Shown: piece after piece, positions 34,553 through 43,748 of the stretch
How the letters are laid out: every line of letters starts with the position of its first letter
Numbering within the stretch: position 1 is the first letter of the stretch
From: a bacterium
Lineage (GTDB): Bacteria; Actinomycetota; Acidimicrobiia; Acidimicrobiales; CATQHL01
Length of the DNA stretch: 64,000 nt
Reading direction: 5' to 3'
NCBI GenBank assembly: GCA_028824415.1
Contig: JAPPDX010000129.1
Location: forward strand, 1-64,000
The notes under the pieces: generated by a model
The model's input: only the letters and a program-made list of their open reading frames with translations
Told to the model about the DNA's origin: nothing
Databases searched by the model: none
Program-made: the position numbers and the translations under genes

Positions 34553-35185
34553 GTCCGAGCGTCCCCCGAGGCCGCCTCGATCGGCCAACCCTCTTCAACG
34601 ACCGCCGGTGGGCTTGAGGAACCGAATCGGGCGCTGGGTATCCGCCAAGAATCTCAGTGTGGCTGAGTGTTGTTCCGGCGGGATCTCGGGACCGGCTACA
34701 GGGAGGCCAGGTAGTCGGTGTCGTCGCGTACCTGCTCGAAGTGCTGCAGGCCGAGGCGATGGTTCCAGAGACGCCGGTCCGGAATCCGCAGCGGTTCACG
34801 CGGAGAATCTGGGGTCCACCAACTCGCGGTCTCGATCGTCTTGCCGACACGCACCGCCTCCTCGATCGCCGGGGGAGCCGAACAGTTCGCGGGCGCGGTG
34901 GTATGTGTTCTGGTAGTCGACGAACACGGCAACGCGGCGATCAGGGACTGAGGTCACAAAACTAGTAACCCCGCCATGCCCGGCAAAGCCGGCCAGGCGG
35001 GGAGGAATACAACGGACTATAGCGCTCCACACTGCAATCGCAAGTTGCTTGACCACGCTCGATGGCCGAGCGTGGTTCGATTGCCTGGCGAGGGGACCCA
35101 CCAGAGCCGCTGCAAGTCCCAGTGAGGTCCAGGGCGTCGAGCCCCGGTTCCTCCTGCGCTGGGGCTGCTGCGGCTTGTCGCTGTC
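34553..35185. other. 633-bp stretch without an intact gene
   Basis: Holds the NYN-domain remnant described separately (34696-34957). In the rest I see no convincing ORF, tRNA, or strong hairpin. Codon periodicity looks weak compared with the flanks. Confidence 0.6.
34696..34957 (-). pseudogene. Remnant of a NYN/PIN-like domain gene, frameshifted and shortened
   Basis: Starting at a GTG at 34957 the frame reads VTSVPDRRVAVFVDYQNTYHRARELFGSPGD, which is typical of the N-terminus of NYN (LabA-like) nucleases, with the first metal-binding Asp. The frame then turns into nonsense and stops at 34796. The neighbouring frame continues with GKTIETASWWTPDSPRE and RLWNHRLGLQHFEQVRDDTDYLASL, resembling the end of such a protein. 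The central part with the other acidic residues is missing. I read this as an internally deleted, frameshifted pseudogene; a sequencing error could account for the shift but not for the short length. Confidence 0.45.
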
Positions 35186-35380
35186 GTGAACCACCTCCGG
35201 GTGGCGGTGGGCCTTGGTTTCGTCGTTCTGTTCACGGCGGCGATAGCGGCGCGCATCGTCGACGCCGAGGACGACAGGGAGCACGAGCAGTTACTGCGCA
35301 AGCTGGACGAGCAGCGGGCCAAGAACGAGGAGATCAAGGCACAGCTGCGCGAGCTGACCGAGCAGATCAGGCGCCTCTGA
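35186..35380 (+). CDS. Small hypothetical protein: one membrane helix plus coiled coil
   Basis: 64 residues from a GTG start. Residues 5-23 (RVAVGLGFVVLFTAAIAAR) form one hydrophobic helix, and 27-64 are a charged, heptad-like helix rich in Glu, Lys, Leu and Arg. The composition is protein-like rather than random. No clear ribosome-binding site is visible, and I do not recognise a family. It could be a small membrane-tethered scaffold. Confidence 0.5.
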   Translation: MNHLRVAVGLGFVVLFTAAIAARIVDAEDDREHEQLLRKLDEQRAKNEEIKAQLRELTEQIRRL

Positions 35381-35425
35381 GCAGGCCCCGAAGAGGAGTG
35401 CCCAGCGGCGTACGGCGGCGGCCGG

Positions 35426-37042
35426 TCAGCGGTTGCGGAGCTCGACGCGGCGGATCTTGCCCGAGACGGTCTTGGGAAGCTCGGTGGCGAATTCGATGCG
35501 GCGGGGGTACTTGTAGGGCGCGGTTGTGGCCTTGACGTGCTCCTGCAGTTCGCTGATCAGGCCCTCGCCGGGCTCGAAGCCCGCCGCGAGCACCACGAAC
35601 GCCTTGACGATCTGGCCCCGGATCTCGTCGGGGACGCCGACCACCGCGGCCTCGGCGACGGCGGGATGCTCCAGCAGTGCCGACTCCACCTCGAAAGGGC
35701 CGATGCGGTAGGCCGCCGAGAGGATCACGTCGTCGGCCCGCCCTACGAACCAGAAGTAGCCGTCGGCGTCGCGGATGCCCCGGTCGCCGGTGACGTACCA
35801 GCCGCCCCGGTGCGCCTCGGCGTTGCGCTCGGGGTCCCGCCAGTACTCCTTGAACAGTCCCACCGGCCTAGTGGGTTCCACGCGCACGGCGATGTCGCCC
35901 TCGGTGCCGTCGGGCGCCACACCCCCCGATCCGTCGATGATCGCCACGTCGAAACCGGGCAGTGCGAGGCCCATCGAACCGGCCCGCACCGGAATGCCGG
36001 GCAGGTTCGCCACGACGGCCACCGTCTCGGTCTGGCCGTAGCCGTCGTGGATCACCGTCCCGGTGGCCTCCTGCCACACCTTGATGACCTCGGGGTTGAG
36101 CGGCTCGCCCGCGGACGTGCAGTGCCGCAGGCTCGAGAAGTCGTAGGCCCTCAGGTCCATCTGGGCGAAGGCCCGGTACAGCGTCGGCGGCACGCAGAAC
36201 GTGGTGACGCCCTGCTCGGCGATGATGCGCAGCATCCGATCCAGGTCGGGCTTGCCGACGATGTTCCACATCACGACCGTCGCGCCGACACGCCACTGCC
36301 CGAACAGCTTGCCCCAGGCGGCTTTGCCCCAGCCCGTGTCGGACACCGTCCAGTGCACGTCCTCGGCGCGCAGGCCCTGCCAGAACCTGGCGGTGACGTC
36401 ATGGCCGATGCCGTAGGAGGCGTGCGTGTGCAGAACCATCTTGGGGAGCGACACGGTGCCCGAGGTGAAGTAGATGAGCATCGGATCGTCTGCGGCGGTG
36501 TCGTGGACCGGCGGTGTTGTGGTGGCACTGGCGACGGCGGCGTCGAGGTCGACCCAGCCCGACGAGGACCCGCCGACGAGGAGGCGCCGGGACGCTCCCG
36601 GACAGTCGGGAAGGGCGGCGCCGACGGCGACCGCACCGGTGGTGTCGGTCACGACCGTCGTCGCATCGGCCAGGTTCACCCGGTAGGCCACGTCGCGGGC
36701 GCTGAGTTGCATGGTGCCGGGCATCGGGATGGCGCCCAGGTGAAGGCAGCCGAGCAGCACGTCATACCACTGGACGATCCTCGGCAGCATCAGGAACACC
36801 CGGTCGCCGGCGCCCACGCCCGCCTCGGCCAGCACCGCCGCGGTCGAGGCGACTCGGGAGGTGATCGTCGCGAAGTCGTAGCGCTCGGCGGTCCGCCCGT
36901 CCGGCTCCACCGCCACCAGCGCCAGATCCCCGGGATGGGTCTCCGCCCGGTCGTACAGCACGTCACCGACGTAGTTGAAGCGGTCGGGAACTTCGAGGCG
37001 GAAGTTCCGGCGGAGTTCCTCGTACTCGGCGTGTGTGGGCAT
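35426..37042 (-). CDS. AMP-forming acyl-CoA synthetase, medium-chain/benzoate-type (ACSM-like)
   Basis: 538 residues. Adenylation motifs: P-loop variant YFTSGTVSLPKMVLHTH, DGYGQTE, TGDRG, and the C-terminal Lys in LPKTVSGKIRR. The segment HWTVSDTGWGKAAWG is characteristic of the ACSM (butyrate/medium-chain) group. It activates a carboxylic acid to the CoA thioester. Last gene of the minus-strand transporter-catabolic run, 82 bp after the acyl-CoA dehydrogenase. With two ligases in one cluster, they may act on different steps or substrates. Confidence 0.9.
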   Translation of the reverse strand: MPTHAEYEELRRNFRLEVPDRFNYVGDVLYDRAETHPGDLALVAVEPDGRTAERYDFATITSRVASTAAVLAEAGVGAGDRVFLMLPRIVQWYDVLLGCLHLGAIPMPGTMQLSARDVAYRVNLADATTVVTDTTGAVAVGAALPDCPGASRRLLVGGSSSGWVDLDAAVASATTTPPVHDTAADDPMLIYFTSGTVSLPKMVLHTHASYGIGHDVTARFWQGLRAEDVHWTVSDTGWGKAAWGKLFGQWRVGATVVMWNIVGKPDLDRMLRIIAEQGVTTFCVPPTLYRAFAQMDLRAYDFSSLRHCTSAGEPLNPEVIKVWQEATGTVIHDGYGQTETVAVVANLPGIPVRAGSMGLALPGFDVAIIDGSGGVAPDGTEGDIAVRVEPTRPVGLFKEYWRDPERNAEAHRGGWYVTGDRGIRDADGYFWFVGRADDVILSAAYRIGPFEVESALLEHPAVAEAAVVGVPDEIRGQIVKAFVVLAAGFEPGEGLISELQEHVKATTAPYKYPRRIEFATELPKTVSGKIRRVELRNR

Positions 37043-37124
37043 GGTCCCCGTCCTGGGCCGGGCTGTTCGGCCGGAAACTGTACGTCGTGTCCCGGGGCGG
37101 CAGTCGATGCCGTTCTGTCCGGCC

Positions 37125-38267
37125 TCAGACCGGCAGACCGTGCTCCCGGCTAATCACGAGGCGCTGGATCTCGCTGGTGCCCTCGCCGATCTCGAGGATC
37201 TTGGCGTCGCGGTAGAAGCGGCTCACGGGGCTCTCGTCCATGAAGCCGTAGCCGCCGAAGACCTGGGTGGCCTCGCGGGCTGCGGTCACGGCCGCCTCGC
37301 TGGCCGCCAGCTTGGCGATCGCCGCCGCCCGGCGGTACGGCCTCCCCTCGTCGTAGAGGCGCGCCGCCTCGTAGGTCGCCAAGCGGGACGTCTCCAGCGC
37401 CACCGCCATGTCGGCGCACTTGAAGGCGATGGCCTGGTGGGCGCCGATGGGCTTGCCGAAGGCGTTGCGCTCGGAGGCATACGAGAGACACTCGTCGAGG
37501 CACCCGGCGATGAGCCCGACCGCGAGGGCGGCGAAAGCGATGCGCCCGGCGTCGAGGGTCCGCAGGAACTGCTGGACGCCTTGGCCCCGCTCGCCCAGCA
37601 GGCAGTCCGCCGGCACCGCGCAATCGTCGAACGTCAAGCCGTGGGTGTCCGAGGCGTGCCAACCCAGCTTGCGGTAGGGAGGTTCCACACCGAAGCCGGG
37701 GGTGCCCGACGGCACGATGATGTTGGAGATCTCCTCCGGTCCGGTCCGGGCGGTGACGGTGACGAGGCTCGTGATCGGTGTGCCGGAGTTGGTGATGAAC
37801 GCCTTGGTCCCGTTCAGCACCCATTCCTCGCCGCCGGCGCCGTCACGGAGTGCGGCGCGGGTCTCGGTGGCGAAGGCGTCCGAGCCACCCCCGGGCTCGG
37901 TCAGCCCGAATCCCGACAGCGCCCGACCCGCGACCAGATCGGGAAGCCAGCGCTCCTTCTGGGCCTCGGTCCCGTGGCGGTTGATCGGCTCGGCGCCGAG
38001 TGTGCCCACCTCCAACGTGACACCGAGCGATTGGTCGACCCGCCCGATCTCCTCGATGACCAGGCACACCGTCGTCAGGCCGGCCCCGGCGCCGCCCCAG
38101 CGCTCGGGGAACGCCAGCCCGAACAGACCCAGGTCGCCCATCTCGAGGACCACGTCGGTGGGGAAGGTGTGCTCGCGGTCCCAGGTCTCGGCATGGGGTG
38201 CGATGCGCTGCAGGGCGAAGTCGCGGACAACGGTCCGGAACTCCTCCTGTTCGGGTGTGAACTGCAT
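37125..38267 (-). CDS. Acyl-CoA dehydrogenase
   Basis: 380 residues, family size. FAD and substrate motifs: GFGLTEPGGGSDAFATETRA, KAFITNSGTPITSLVTV, QVFGGYGFMDESPVSRFYRDAKILEIGEGTSEIQR with the catalytic Glu in GEGT. It oxidises an acyl-CoA to the enoyl-CoA, passing electrons to ETF. It lies between the two ligase genes in the same orientation, supporting a beta-oxidation-like route for the acid activated by them. Confidence 0.95.
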   Translation of the reverse strand: MQFTPEQEEFRTVVRDFALQRIAPHAETWDREHTFPTDVVLEMGDLGLFGLAFPERWGGAGAGLTTVCLVIEEIGRVDQSLGVTLEVGTLGAEPINRHGTEAQKERWLPDLVAGRALSGFGLTEPGGGSDAFATETRAALRDGAGGEEWVLNGTKAFITNSGTPITSLVTVTARTGPEEISNIIVPSGTPGFGVEPPYRKLGWHASDTHGLTFDDCAVPADCLLGERGQGVQQFLRTLDAGRIAFAALAVGLIAGCLDECLSYASERNAFGKPIGAHQAIAFKCADMAVALETSRLATYEAARLYDEGRPYRRAAAIAKLAASEAAVTAAREATQVFGGYGFMDESPVSRFYRDAKILEIGEGTSEIQRLVISREHGLPV

Positions 38268-38317
38268 GTCCTTGTCCTACGTCTCTCCTGATCGGCAGCT
38301 GTATCGGTTGGTGACCC

Positions 38318-38371
38318 TGGATTCCGGCCCAAGATCGAGTCCAGGGCCGGCTCTTCGTCGGAATGACGGGT
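38318..38371. repeat. Dispersed palindromic repeat, long variant (TGGATTCCGGC...GGAATGACG)
   Basis: Starts tggattccggc and ends gtcggaatgacggg, with an internal spacer longer than in the other two copies (41703-41728 and 53961-53987). It lies in the 115-bp gap between the acyl-CoA dehydrogenase and ligase genes, where it could form a transcript hairpin. Confidence 0.7.
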
Positions 38372-38382
38372 TGGAACGGTGC

Positions 38383-40035
38383 TCAGGCGTGCTCGGTTCT
38401 GGCGGCGTCGTGCAGCCCCAGTTCGGTGATGGCCGTCTCCCGCATGCGGAACTTCTGGATCTTCCCGGTCACGGTCATGGGGAAGTCCTGGGTGAACTTG
38501 ACGTAGCGGGGGATCTTGTAGTGGGCGATGCGGCCGCGGCAGAACTCGCGGATGTCCTCGGCCGTGGTGGCGGTCTCGTGGCGCAGCTTCACCCAGGCCA
38601 TCAGCTCCTCGCCGTAGCGCTCGTCGGGCACCCCGATCACCGACACATCCGCGATGTTGGGGTGGGTGAAGAGGAACTCCTCCACCTCGCGGGGATAGAT
38701 GTTCTCGCCGCCGCGGATCACCAGGTCCTTGATGCGCCCGACGATGTTGAGGTAACCCTCGCTGTCCATGACCGCCAGGTCGCCGGTGTGCATCCAGCCG
38801 TCGTCGTCGATCACCTCGGCGGTGCGTTCGGGATCGTTCCAGTACCCCTGCATCACCGAGTAGCCGCGGGTCAGCAGCTCACCCGGTGTACCCCGGGGGA
38901 CGCAGCGTTGCGTCTCGGGATCGATGACCTGGATCTCCACGTGGGGGTGCACCCTTCCCACGGTGGTGACACGGGACTCGACGGAGTCGTCGTGGGTGCT
39001 CTGGGTGGACACTGGGGAGGTCTCGGTCATGCCGTAGCAGATTGTCACCTCGTCCATGTGCATGTCGCTGACGACGCGCTTCATGACCTCCACCGGACAG
39101 GGTGAGCCCGCCATGATCCCGGTGCGGAGGCTGGACAGGTCGTAGGCGGGGAAGTCCTCGTGCCCCAGCAGGGAGATGAACATGGTCGGCACGCCGTAGA
39201 GGCTGGTGCAGCGCTCGGCCTCGCAGGTCTCCAGCACGGCGGTGGGGCCGAAGCCGGCGGAGGGGATGACCATGCAGGCACCGTGGGTGGTGCAGGCCAG
39301 GTTGCCGAGCACCATCCCGAAGCAGTGGTAGAAGGGCACCGGGATGCAGACCCGGTCGGCGGGGGTGTAGCGGCAGCGCTCCCCGACGAAGAACCCGTTG
39401 TTCAGGATGTTGCGGTGGGTCAGCGTGGCGCCCTTCGGGAAGCCGGTCGTGCCGCTGGTGTACTGGATGTTGATGGGGTCCGCGGCGCTGAGGCCGGCGG
39501 CCCGGCGGCGCAGCTCCTCGGCGCTCACGCCGGCGGCCCGCTCCAGCAGTTCGGCCCAGTCGCCGGCGCCCAGGTGCTCGTCGTCCAGCCAGATCACCCG
39601 CCCGGTGGGGACCCGGTCGGCGACTTCGGCGTAGAGGGCCTCGTAGTCCGAGGTGGCATGGCTGCGGGCCGACACCAGCAGCGACACTCCCGACTGGCAG
39701 AGCGCGTACTCCAGCTCGGAGGTGCGGTAGGCCGGGTTGATGTTCACGAGGATGGCGCCGATAGCAGCCGTGGCGTACTGGACCAGCACCCACTCGGCCC
39801 GGTTGGGGCTCCAGATTCCCACCCGGTCACCCTGCTGGACGCCCAGCGCCACAAGTCCGCGGGCCACCTCGTCGGTGGCCGCCAGGAACTCGCCGTAGTT
39901 GTAGCGCAGCCCCTGATGGCACGAGACGAGAGCGTCAGCGCCGGGATGGGCATGCGCCGTGGCGACCAGGTTGTCGTAGATGGTGTCGGTGAGGAGCGCC
40001 GGAGTGGTCTCGCCTGCGGCGCGGGATTCAGTCAT
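38383..40035 (-). CDS. AMP-forming acyl-CoA synthetase (FadD-like)
   Basis: 550 residues. P-loop [62 protein letters not shown] and the catalytic Lys in [14 protein letters not shown]. This is the fatty-acyl/short-branched acyl-CoA synthetase type. It is 58 bp downstream of the transporter ATPase gene livF, so uptake and activation are likely co-expressed. Acyl chain specificity cannot be inferred. Confidence 0.93.
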   Translation of the reverse strand: MTESRAAGETTPALLTDTIYDNLVATAHAHPGADALVSCHQGLRYNYGEFLAATDEVARGLVALGVQQGDRVGIWSPNRAEWVLVQYATAAIGAILVNINPAYRTSELEYALCQSGVSLLVSARSHATSDYEALYAEVADRVPTGRVIWLDDEHLGAGDWAELLERAAGVSAEELRRRAAGLSAADPINIQYTSGTTGFPKGATLTHRNILNNGFFVGERCRYTPADRVCIPVPFYHCFGMVLGNLACTTHGACMVIPSAGFGPTAVLETCEAERCTSLYGVPTMFISLLGHEDFPAYDLSSLRTGIMAGSPCPVEVMKRVVSDMHMDEVTICYGMTETSPVSTQSTHDDSVESRVTTVGRVHPHVEIQVIDPETQRCVPRGTPGELLTRGYSVMQGYWNDPERTAEVIDDDGWMHTGDLAVMDSEGYLNIVGRIKDLVIRGGENIYPREVEEFLFTHPNIADVSVIGVPDERYGEELMAWVKLRHETATTAEDIREFCRGRIAHYKIPRYVKFTQDFPMTVTGKIQKFRMRETAITELGLHDAARTEHA

Positions 40036-40093
40036 GCGCGGCTCTCCTTTCCTCCGTAGTCTCCGGCCACCTCACCGGCCGGCTGCGTCCTCC

Positions 40094-40798
40094 TCATATG
40101 GCCATGTAGCGGCGCTGCAGATCGCGGTCTGCGGCCAACTCGGCGGTATCGACGGTTGCAACCAACTCGCCCTTCACCATCACGTGGGCCCGCTCCGCCA
40201 GGCGTGCGGCAAAGTCGAGGTTCTGCTCCACGAGCACCAGTGTGATGTGCCGGTCGGCGCGGACCCGCGCGAGCACGTCGGCGATCTCGTCCAGGATCGA
40301 GGGTTGGATTCCTTCTGAGGGCTCGTCCAGCAGCAGCAGGCGAGGCTCGTTGGCCAGCGCCCGCGCCAGCGCCAGGAGTTGCTGCTGCCCGCCGCTGAGG
40401 CTGGCGCCCTTGCTGTTCGCCTTGGCGCCCAGCGTGGGGAATTCCTCCAGCAGCCGCTCCACCGTTGCTGTTGCCACCGCCGGCTGCTGCGCCGCCGGAC
40501 CCACGCGCAGGTTCTCCCGCACCGTCAGGCCGCCGAAGATGCCGCGACCTTGAGGTACGTGGCTCACGCCCAGGCGCGCCCGCCGGAACGCCGGCAGCGA
40601 TGAGACGTCATTGCCGTCGAAGGTGATGTGGCCGCGCTGCAGCGGGATCAGCCCGGCGATGCAGCGCATCAGGGTGGACTTGCCCACACCGTTGCGCCCG
40701 AGCACGGCGGTGCACTCACCTGCCTCGACCTCCAGCGCAACGTCCTGCAGCACCCGGGTCGAGCCGTAGCCGGCCTGCACCTCAGCCAGGCTCAGCAT
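40094..40798 (-). CDS. Branched-chain amino acid/urea-type ABC transporter ATP-binding protein (LivF/UrtE-like)
   Basis: 234 residues. Walker A GRNGVGKSTLM, SHVPQGRGIFGGLTVRENL, signature LSGGQQQLLALARAL and Walker B LLLLDEPSEGIQPSI. The EGIQPS form of the D-loop region is common in UrtE of urea/amide transporters. It overlaps the LivM-LivG fusion gene by 17 bp. It is one of two ATPases of a HAAT-family importer. Confidence 0.93.
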   Translation of the reverse strand: MLSLAEVQAGYGSTRVLQDVALEVEAGECTAVLGRNGVGKSTLMRCIAGLIPLQRGHITFDGNDVSSLPAFRRARLGVSHVPQGRGIFGGLTVRENLRVGPAAQQPAVATATVERLLEEFPTLGAKANSKGASLSGGQQQLLALARALANEPRLLLLDEPSEGIQPSILDEIADVLARVRADRHITLVLVEQNLDFAARLAERAHVMVKGELVATVDTAELAADRDLQRRYMAI

Positions 40799-42758
40799 CG
40801 CCCCTCCCGGCCGGCTGGCCCGTGCCGCCCGGCTGCTCGGCGCCGCGGCCCAGGTAGATGTTCAGCACCCGCTCGTCGCGACTCAACTCGTCGAAGCTCC
40901 CCTGGGTGAACAGCTCGCCCATGTGCAGCACCGTGATGGGTGCATCGAGGCGTCGCACGAACTCCATGTCGTGCTCCACCACCACGACGGTGGCGTGGCC
41001 TGCCAGCCGCGCGATGAGCTGTTCGGTCTGCTCTGTCTCGTCGCGGGTCATGCCGGCAGTCGGCTCGTCGAGGAGGATCACCGAGGGCTCTGTGGCGAGC
41101 ACCATGCCGATCTCCAGCCACTGCAACTGCCCGTGCGCGAGCGAGCCCGCCGGTGAGGTCACGGCCCCGGTGAGTCCCAGCCGGGCGAGGATCTGCCCGG
41201 CTCGCCGGTGTGCCGCCTCGCGGTCGCCGCAGGCGGCGTAGGCGGCCAGCCAGAGGTTCTCGAGGGTTGTCAGAGCGCCGTAGACGCTGGGGACCTGCAT
41301 CTTTATTCCCAGGCCTAGGCGTGCCCGCCGGTGCGGTCCCAGCCGGGTGATGTCCTCACCGTTCAGGAGGATGGACCCTGCGGTGACCGGGTGATGGCCG
41401 GTCAGCAGCCCGAACAGGGTGCTCTTGCCCGCGCCGTTCGGCCCGATGATGCACGAAGCCTGGCGCGCCGCGAACTGCAGCGTCACGTCCGCCAGAGCGG
41501 TCACGCCGCCGAACCGCTTCGACACCCCGCGGACCTCCAGGAGCGCCCCGGCGCCAGCCGCTTCGACGGGCGCGTCGATGTCGGTGTCGATCCCGAGTGC
41601 GACTGCTTCCTCGAAGTCGCCGCCGAGTTGCGCATCGCTCCCGTGGTCGCTGCTGATCACCGAGACCGCGTCCGCGGGCTCAAGCCGGTCCCGGCCTGGC
41701 CTGGATTCCGGCTTCCGCCGGAATGACGAGCCGGGGTCCGCGGCCGCTACGGCGGGTCGCAGGCGATCCCGCCACAGGCGGCCCAGAGTGGGGATCACAC
41801 CGCCGCGCAACCCGAGAACGATGAGGATCAGCAGGGCGCCCACCACGATGGCCTCACGGTCGCCGCTGGGGCCGCCGAGCGCCGAGGAGAGCCCCTCCAC
41901 GACCACGACGCCCACGAATGCACCCCCGACGGAGAAGCGCCCGCCCACCAACGTCCAGATCACCACCAGGGCGGCGGGCTTCAGCGAGAACACGGTGGGG
42001 CTCATGAAGCGGCCCCAAGCCGCGTAGAGGCCGCCGGCCAGCCCGGCGATGGCGCCACCCAGGGTGAACACCCACAGCTTGTGGCGACGCACGTCGTAGC
42101 CCAGGAGGCTGCTGCGCGTCTCGTTCTCGCGCACCGCCGCGGCGACGCGTCCGAATGGCCGCCGCCCGGCGAACCGCAGCGCCAACGCCAGAACCAGTGC
42201 CACGCAGGTGCATACGGCGAAAAACTGCACTCGCGTCAGCGTCGCGGGATCACCGCCCGGCCACCGGTAGGTGATGCGGGGGATGCGTGTCATGCCGTTG
42301 TAGCCGCCGAGGACGGCGTCGCCGATGCGGTAGGCCGAGCCGGCGGTGCTGTTGACGATGGCGAACAGCACGAGCGCCGTGGCCAGCGTCGCGATCGCCA
42401 CGTAGACGTTGGAGAGATTGCCGTAGAACATGAAGTAGCCCAGGGCGGCGGCGAAGATGGCCCCGGCCACGGCGGCCACGACGAGCGCCGAGAGGGTCTC
42501 GCCGGTGCGCTCGGCGATGTTCAGGGCGAACACCCCGTAGGTGTAGCCGCCGATCCCGTACACCGCCGCCTGGCCGAAGCTGAAAATGCCGCAGTAGCCC
42601 CACACCAGCACCAGCGACAGCGCCAGGATCACCTGGATGGCCCAGAGCGTCCACTCGAAGGCCGTGAAGTCCGCCACCAGGTTGCCTACCAGCACCAGCA
42701 CGCCGCCGGCCACGGTGGCGACCGTCAGATCCCCCAGACCCGCCGAGCGCGAGTTCAT
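40782..42758 (-). CDS. Fused permease-ATPase of a HAAT-type ABC transporter (LivM/UrtC + LivG/UrtD)
   Basis: About 658 residues. Residues 1-320 are a LivM-type permease (VWGYCGIFSFGQAAVYGIGGY, AAVRENETRSSLLGYD). Residues about 400-640 are a LivG-type ATPase (GPNGAGKST, SLAHGQLQWLEIGMVLA, ILLDEPTAGMTRDE; the signature is AHGQ instead of SGGQ, as in many UrtD proteins). The linker includes SSFRRKPESR, encoded by a dispersed palindromic repeat. The true ATG is at 42758, overlapping livH by 4 bp; the ORF-track extension upstream is a livH shadow. LivM-LivG fusions occur occasionally, but the repeat-derived linker is unusual. Confidence 0.9.
   Translation of the reverse strand: MNSRSAGLGDLTVATVAGGVLVLVGNLVADFTAFEWTLWAIQVILALSLVLVWGYCGIFSFGQAAVYGIGGYTYGVFALNIAERTGETLSALVVAAVAGAIFAAALGYFMFYGNLSNVYVAIATLATALVLFAIVNSTAGSAYRIGDAVLGGYNGMTRIPRITYRWPGGDPATLTRVQFFAVCTCVALVLALALRFAGRRPFGRVAAAVRENETRSSLLGYDVRRHKLWVFTLGGAIAGLAGGLYAAWGRFMSPTVFSLKPAALVVIWTLVGGRFSVGGAFVGVVVVEGLSSALGGPSGDREAIVVGALLILIVLGLRGGVIPTLGRLWRDRLRPAVAAADPGSSFRRKPESRPGRDRLEPADAVSVISSDHGSDAQLGGDFEEAVALGIDTDIDAPVEAAGAGALLEVRGVSKRFGGVTALADVTLQFAARQASCIIGPNGAGKSTLFGLLTGHHPVTAGSILLNGEDITRLGPHRRARLGLGIKMQVPSVYGALTTLENLWLAAYAACGDREAAHRRAGQILARLGLTGAVTSPAGSLAHGQLQWLEIGMVLATEPSVILLDEPTAGMTRDETEQTEQLIARLAGHATVVVVEHDMEFVRRLDAPITVLHMGELFTQGSFDELSRDERVLNIYLGRGAEQPGGTGQPAGRGDAEPG
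41703..41728. repeat. Dispersed palindromic repeat inside the LivM-LivG linker
   Basis: ATTCCGGC-TTCC-GCCGGAAT, followed by GACG. On the coding (minus) strand it reads through as SSFRRKPESR, a peptide I know from repeat-derived inserts in other bacteria. It matches the copy at 53961-53987 in inverted orientation with one difference in the loop. Confidence 0.85.
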
Positions 42759-43627
42759 ACCAGTCCTCCCCGCCGGCGGCCGCCTGTGAGGCCCTGGGGG
42801 AGGAAGCGCAGGATCACGATGGCGGCCACCAGCAGCATGGCCTGGCCGATGACCGGCGTATAGCCGCGGCTCACCAGGTTCTCCACGGTGCCCAGCGCCG
42901 TGCTGGCACCGACGGTGCCGGCGAGGAAGGCGGGACCGCCCACGATGACGGCCATGAACGACCGGGCCACGTACAACTGGCCCATCGTCGGGATCACCCC
43001 CACCACCGGTGCCAGCACGGCCCCCGCGGCACCCGCCAGGCCGGCGCCGTAGGCGAAAGTCCACGTCGCCACCCGGCGGGTGTTCACGCCCAGGCCAGCG
43101 GCCATGTCGGGATTCTGGGCGGCGGCCCGCGTCAGCAGCCCGTAGCGGGTGCGTCGCATCACCAGCCAGGTCAGCGCCGCCAGCGTCCAGGCCACCCCGA
43201 TCAGCACCAGGTTGTAGGTCGACATGGAGTAGTCGCCCACGCCAAAGCTGCTCAGCGGGGTGGGGATGCCCTCGGTGACCGATCCGTAGATGAGATCGGC
43301 GAGCTGCACGAGGATCAGAGACAACCCCCAGGTGGCCAGCATGGTGTCGGCGGGACGCTCGTAGAGGTGGCGGATCAGCGTCAGTTCCACCACGAGTCCG
43401 AAAGCGGCGGTGACCGCCACGGCGATCAGGATGGCTCCCCAGAGGCCGACGCCGGCCCGCGTCGCGGTGAGGGTGGCGAAGGCTCCGAACATGATGAACT
43501 CGCCGTGGGCGAGGTTGATCACCCGCCGCAGCCCGAACACCACTGCCAGACCCAGCGACACCAGCAGCAGGACCGAGACGGTCGTCATCAGCGAGAACCA
43601 GGCGTTGAACACCCCGTCTGCAGTCAT
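42755..43627 (-). CDS. HAAT-type ABC transporter permease (LivH/UrtB-like)
   Basis: 290 residues, eight or so membrane segments. Family motifs VVFGLRRVINLAHGEFIMFGAF and the cytoplasmic loop RAAAQNPDMAAGLGVNTRRV. It pairs with the LivM half of the fusion to form the channel. Stop and start overlap the fusion gene by 4 bp. It lies 121 bp after the binding-protein gene, with a hairpin in the gap. Confidence 0.93.
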   Translation of the reverse strand: MTADGVFNAWFSLMTTVSVLLLVSLGLAVVFGLRRVINLAHGEFIMFGAFATLTATRAGVGLWGAILIAVAVTAAFGLVVELTLIRHLYERPADTMLATWGLSLILVQLADLIYGSVTEGIPTPLSSFGVGDYSMSTYNLVLIGVAWTLAALTWLVMRRTRYGLLTRAAAQNPDMAAGLGVNTRRVATWTFAYGAGLAGAAGAVLAPVVGVIPTMGQLYVARSFMAVIVGGPAFLAGTVGASTALGTVENLVSRGYTPVIGQAMLLVAAIVILRFLPQGLTGGRRRGGLV

Positions 43628-43669
43628 TGCTGCGATGACCTCATCGTGTCACGCTCACCGCAGGCGCAT

Positions 43670-43696
43670 GCGGGGGGCGCGGGCCGAGCCCCCCGC
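43670..43696 (-). terminator. Intercistronic GC hairpin after the HAAT binding-protein gene
   Basis: Nine-bp inverted repeat GCGGGGGGC/GCCCCCCGC with a 9-nt loop between the binding-protein stop and livH. No U-tract follows. Same position relative to a binding-protein gene as the hairpins at 6124 and 8012. Confidence 0.55.
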
Positions 43697-43748
43697 CTCG
43701 CCGGTGGCCAGACGGGGGTTCGGCCCGAGGGGAACGGCTCGGCGTGGC

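Noticed and set aside
42759-43064. 102-residue N-terminal extension of the LivM-LivG fusion in the ORF track
   Set aside because: It overlaps livH in another frame, is Arg/Gly/Pro-rich, and the ATG at 42758 forms the usual 4-bp ATGA overlap.
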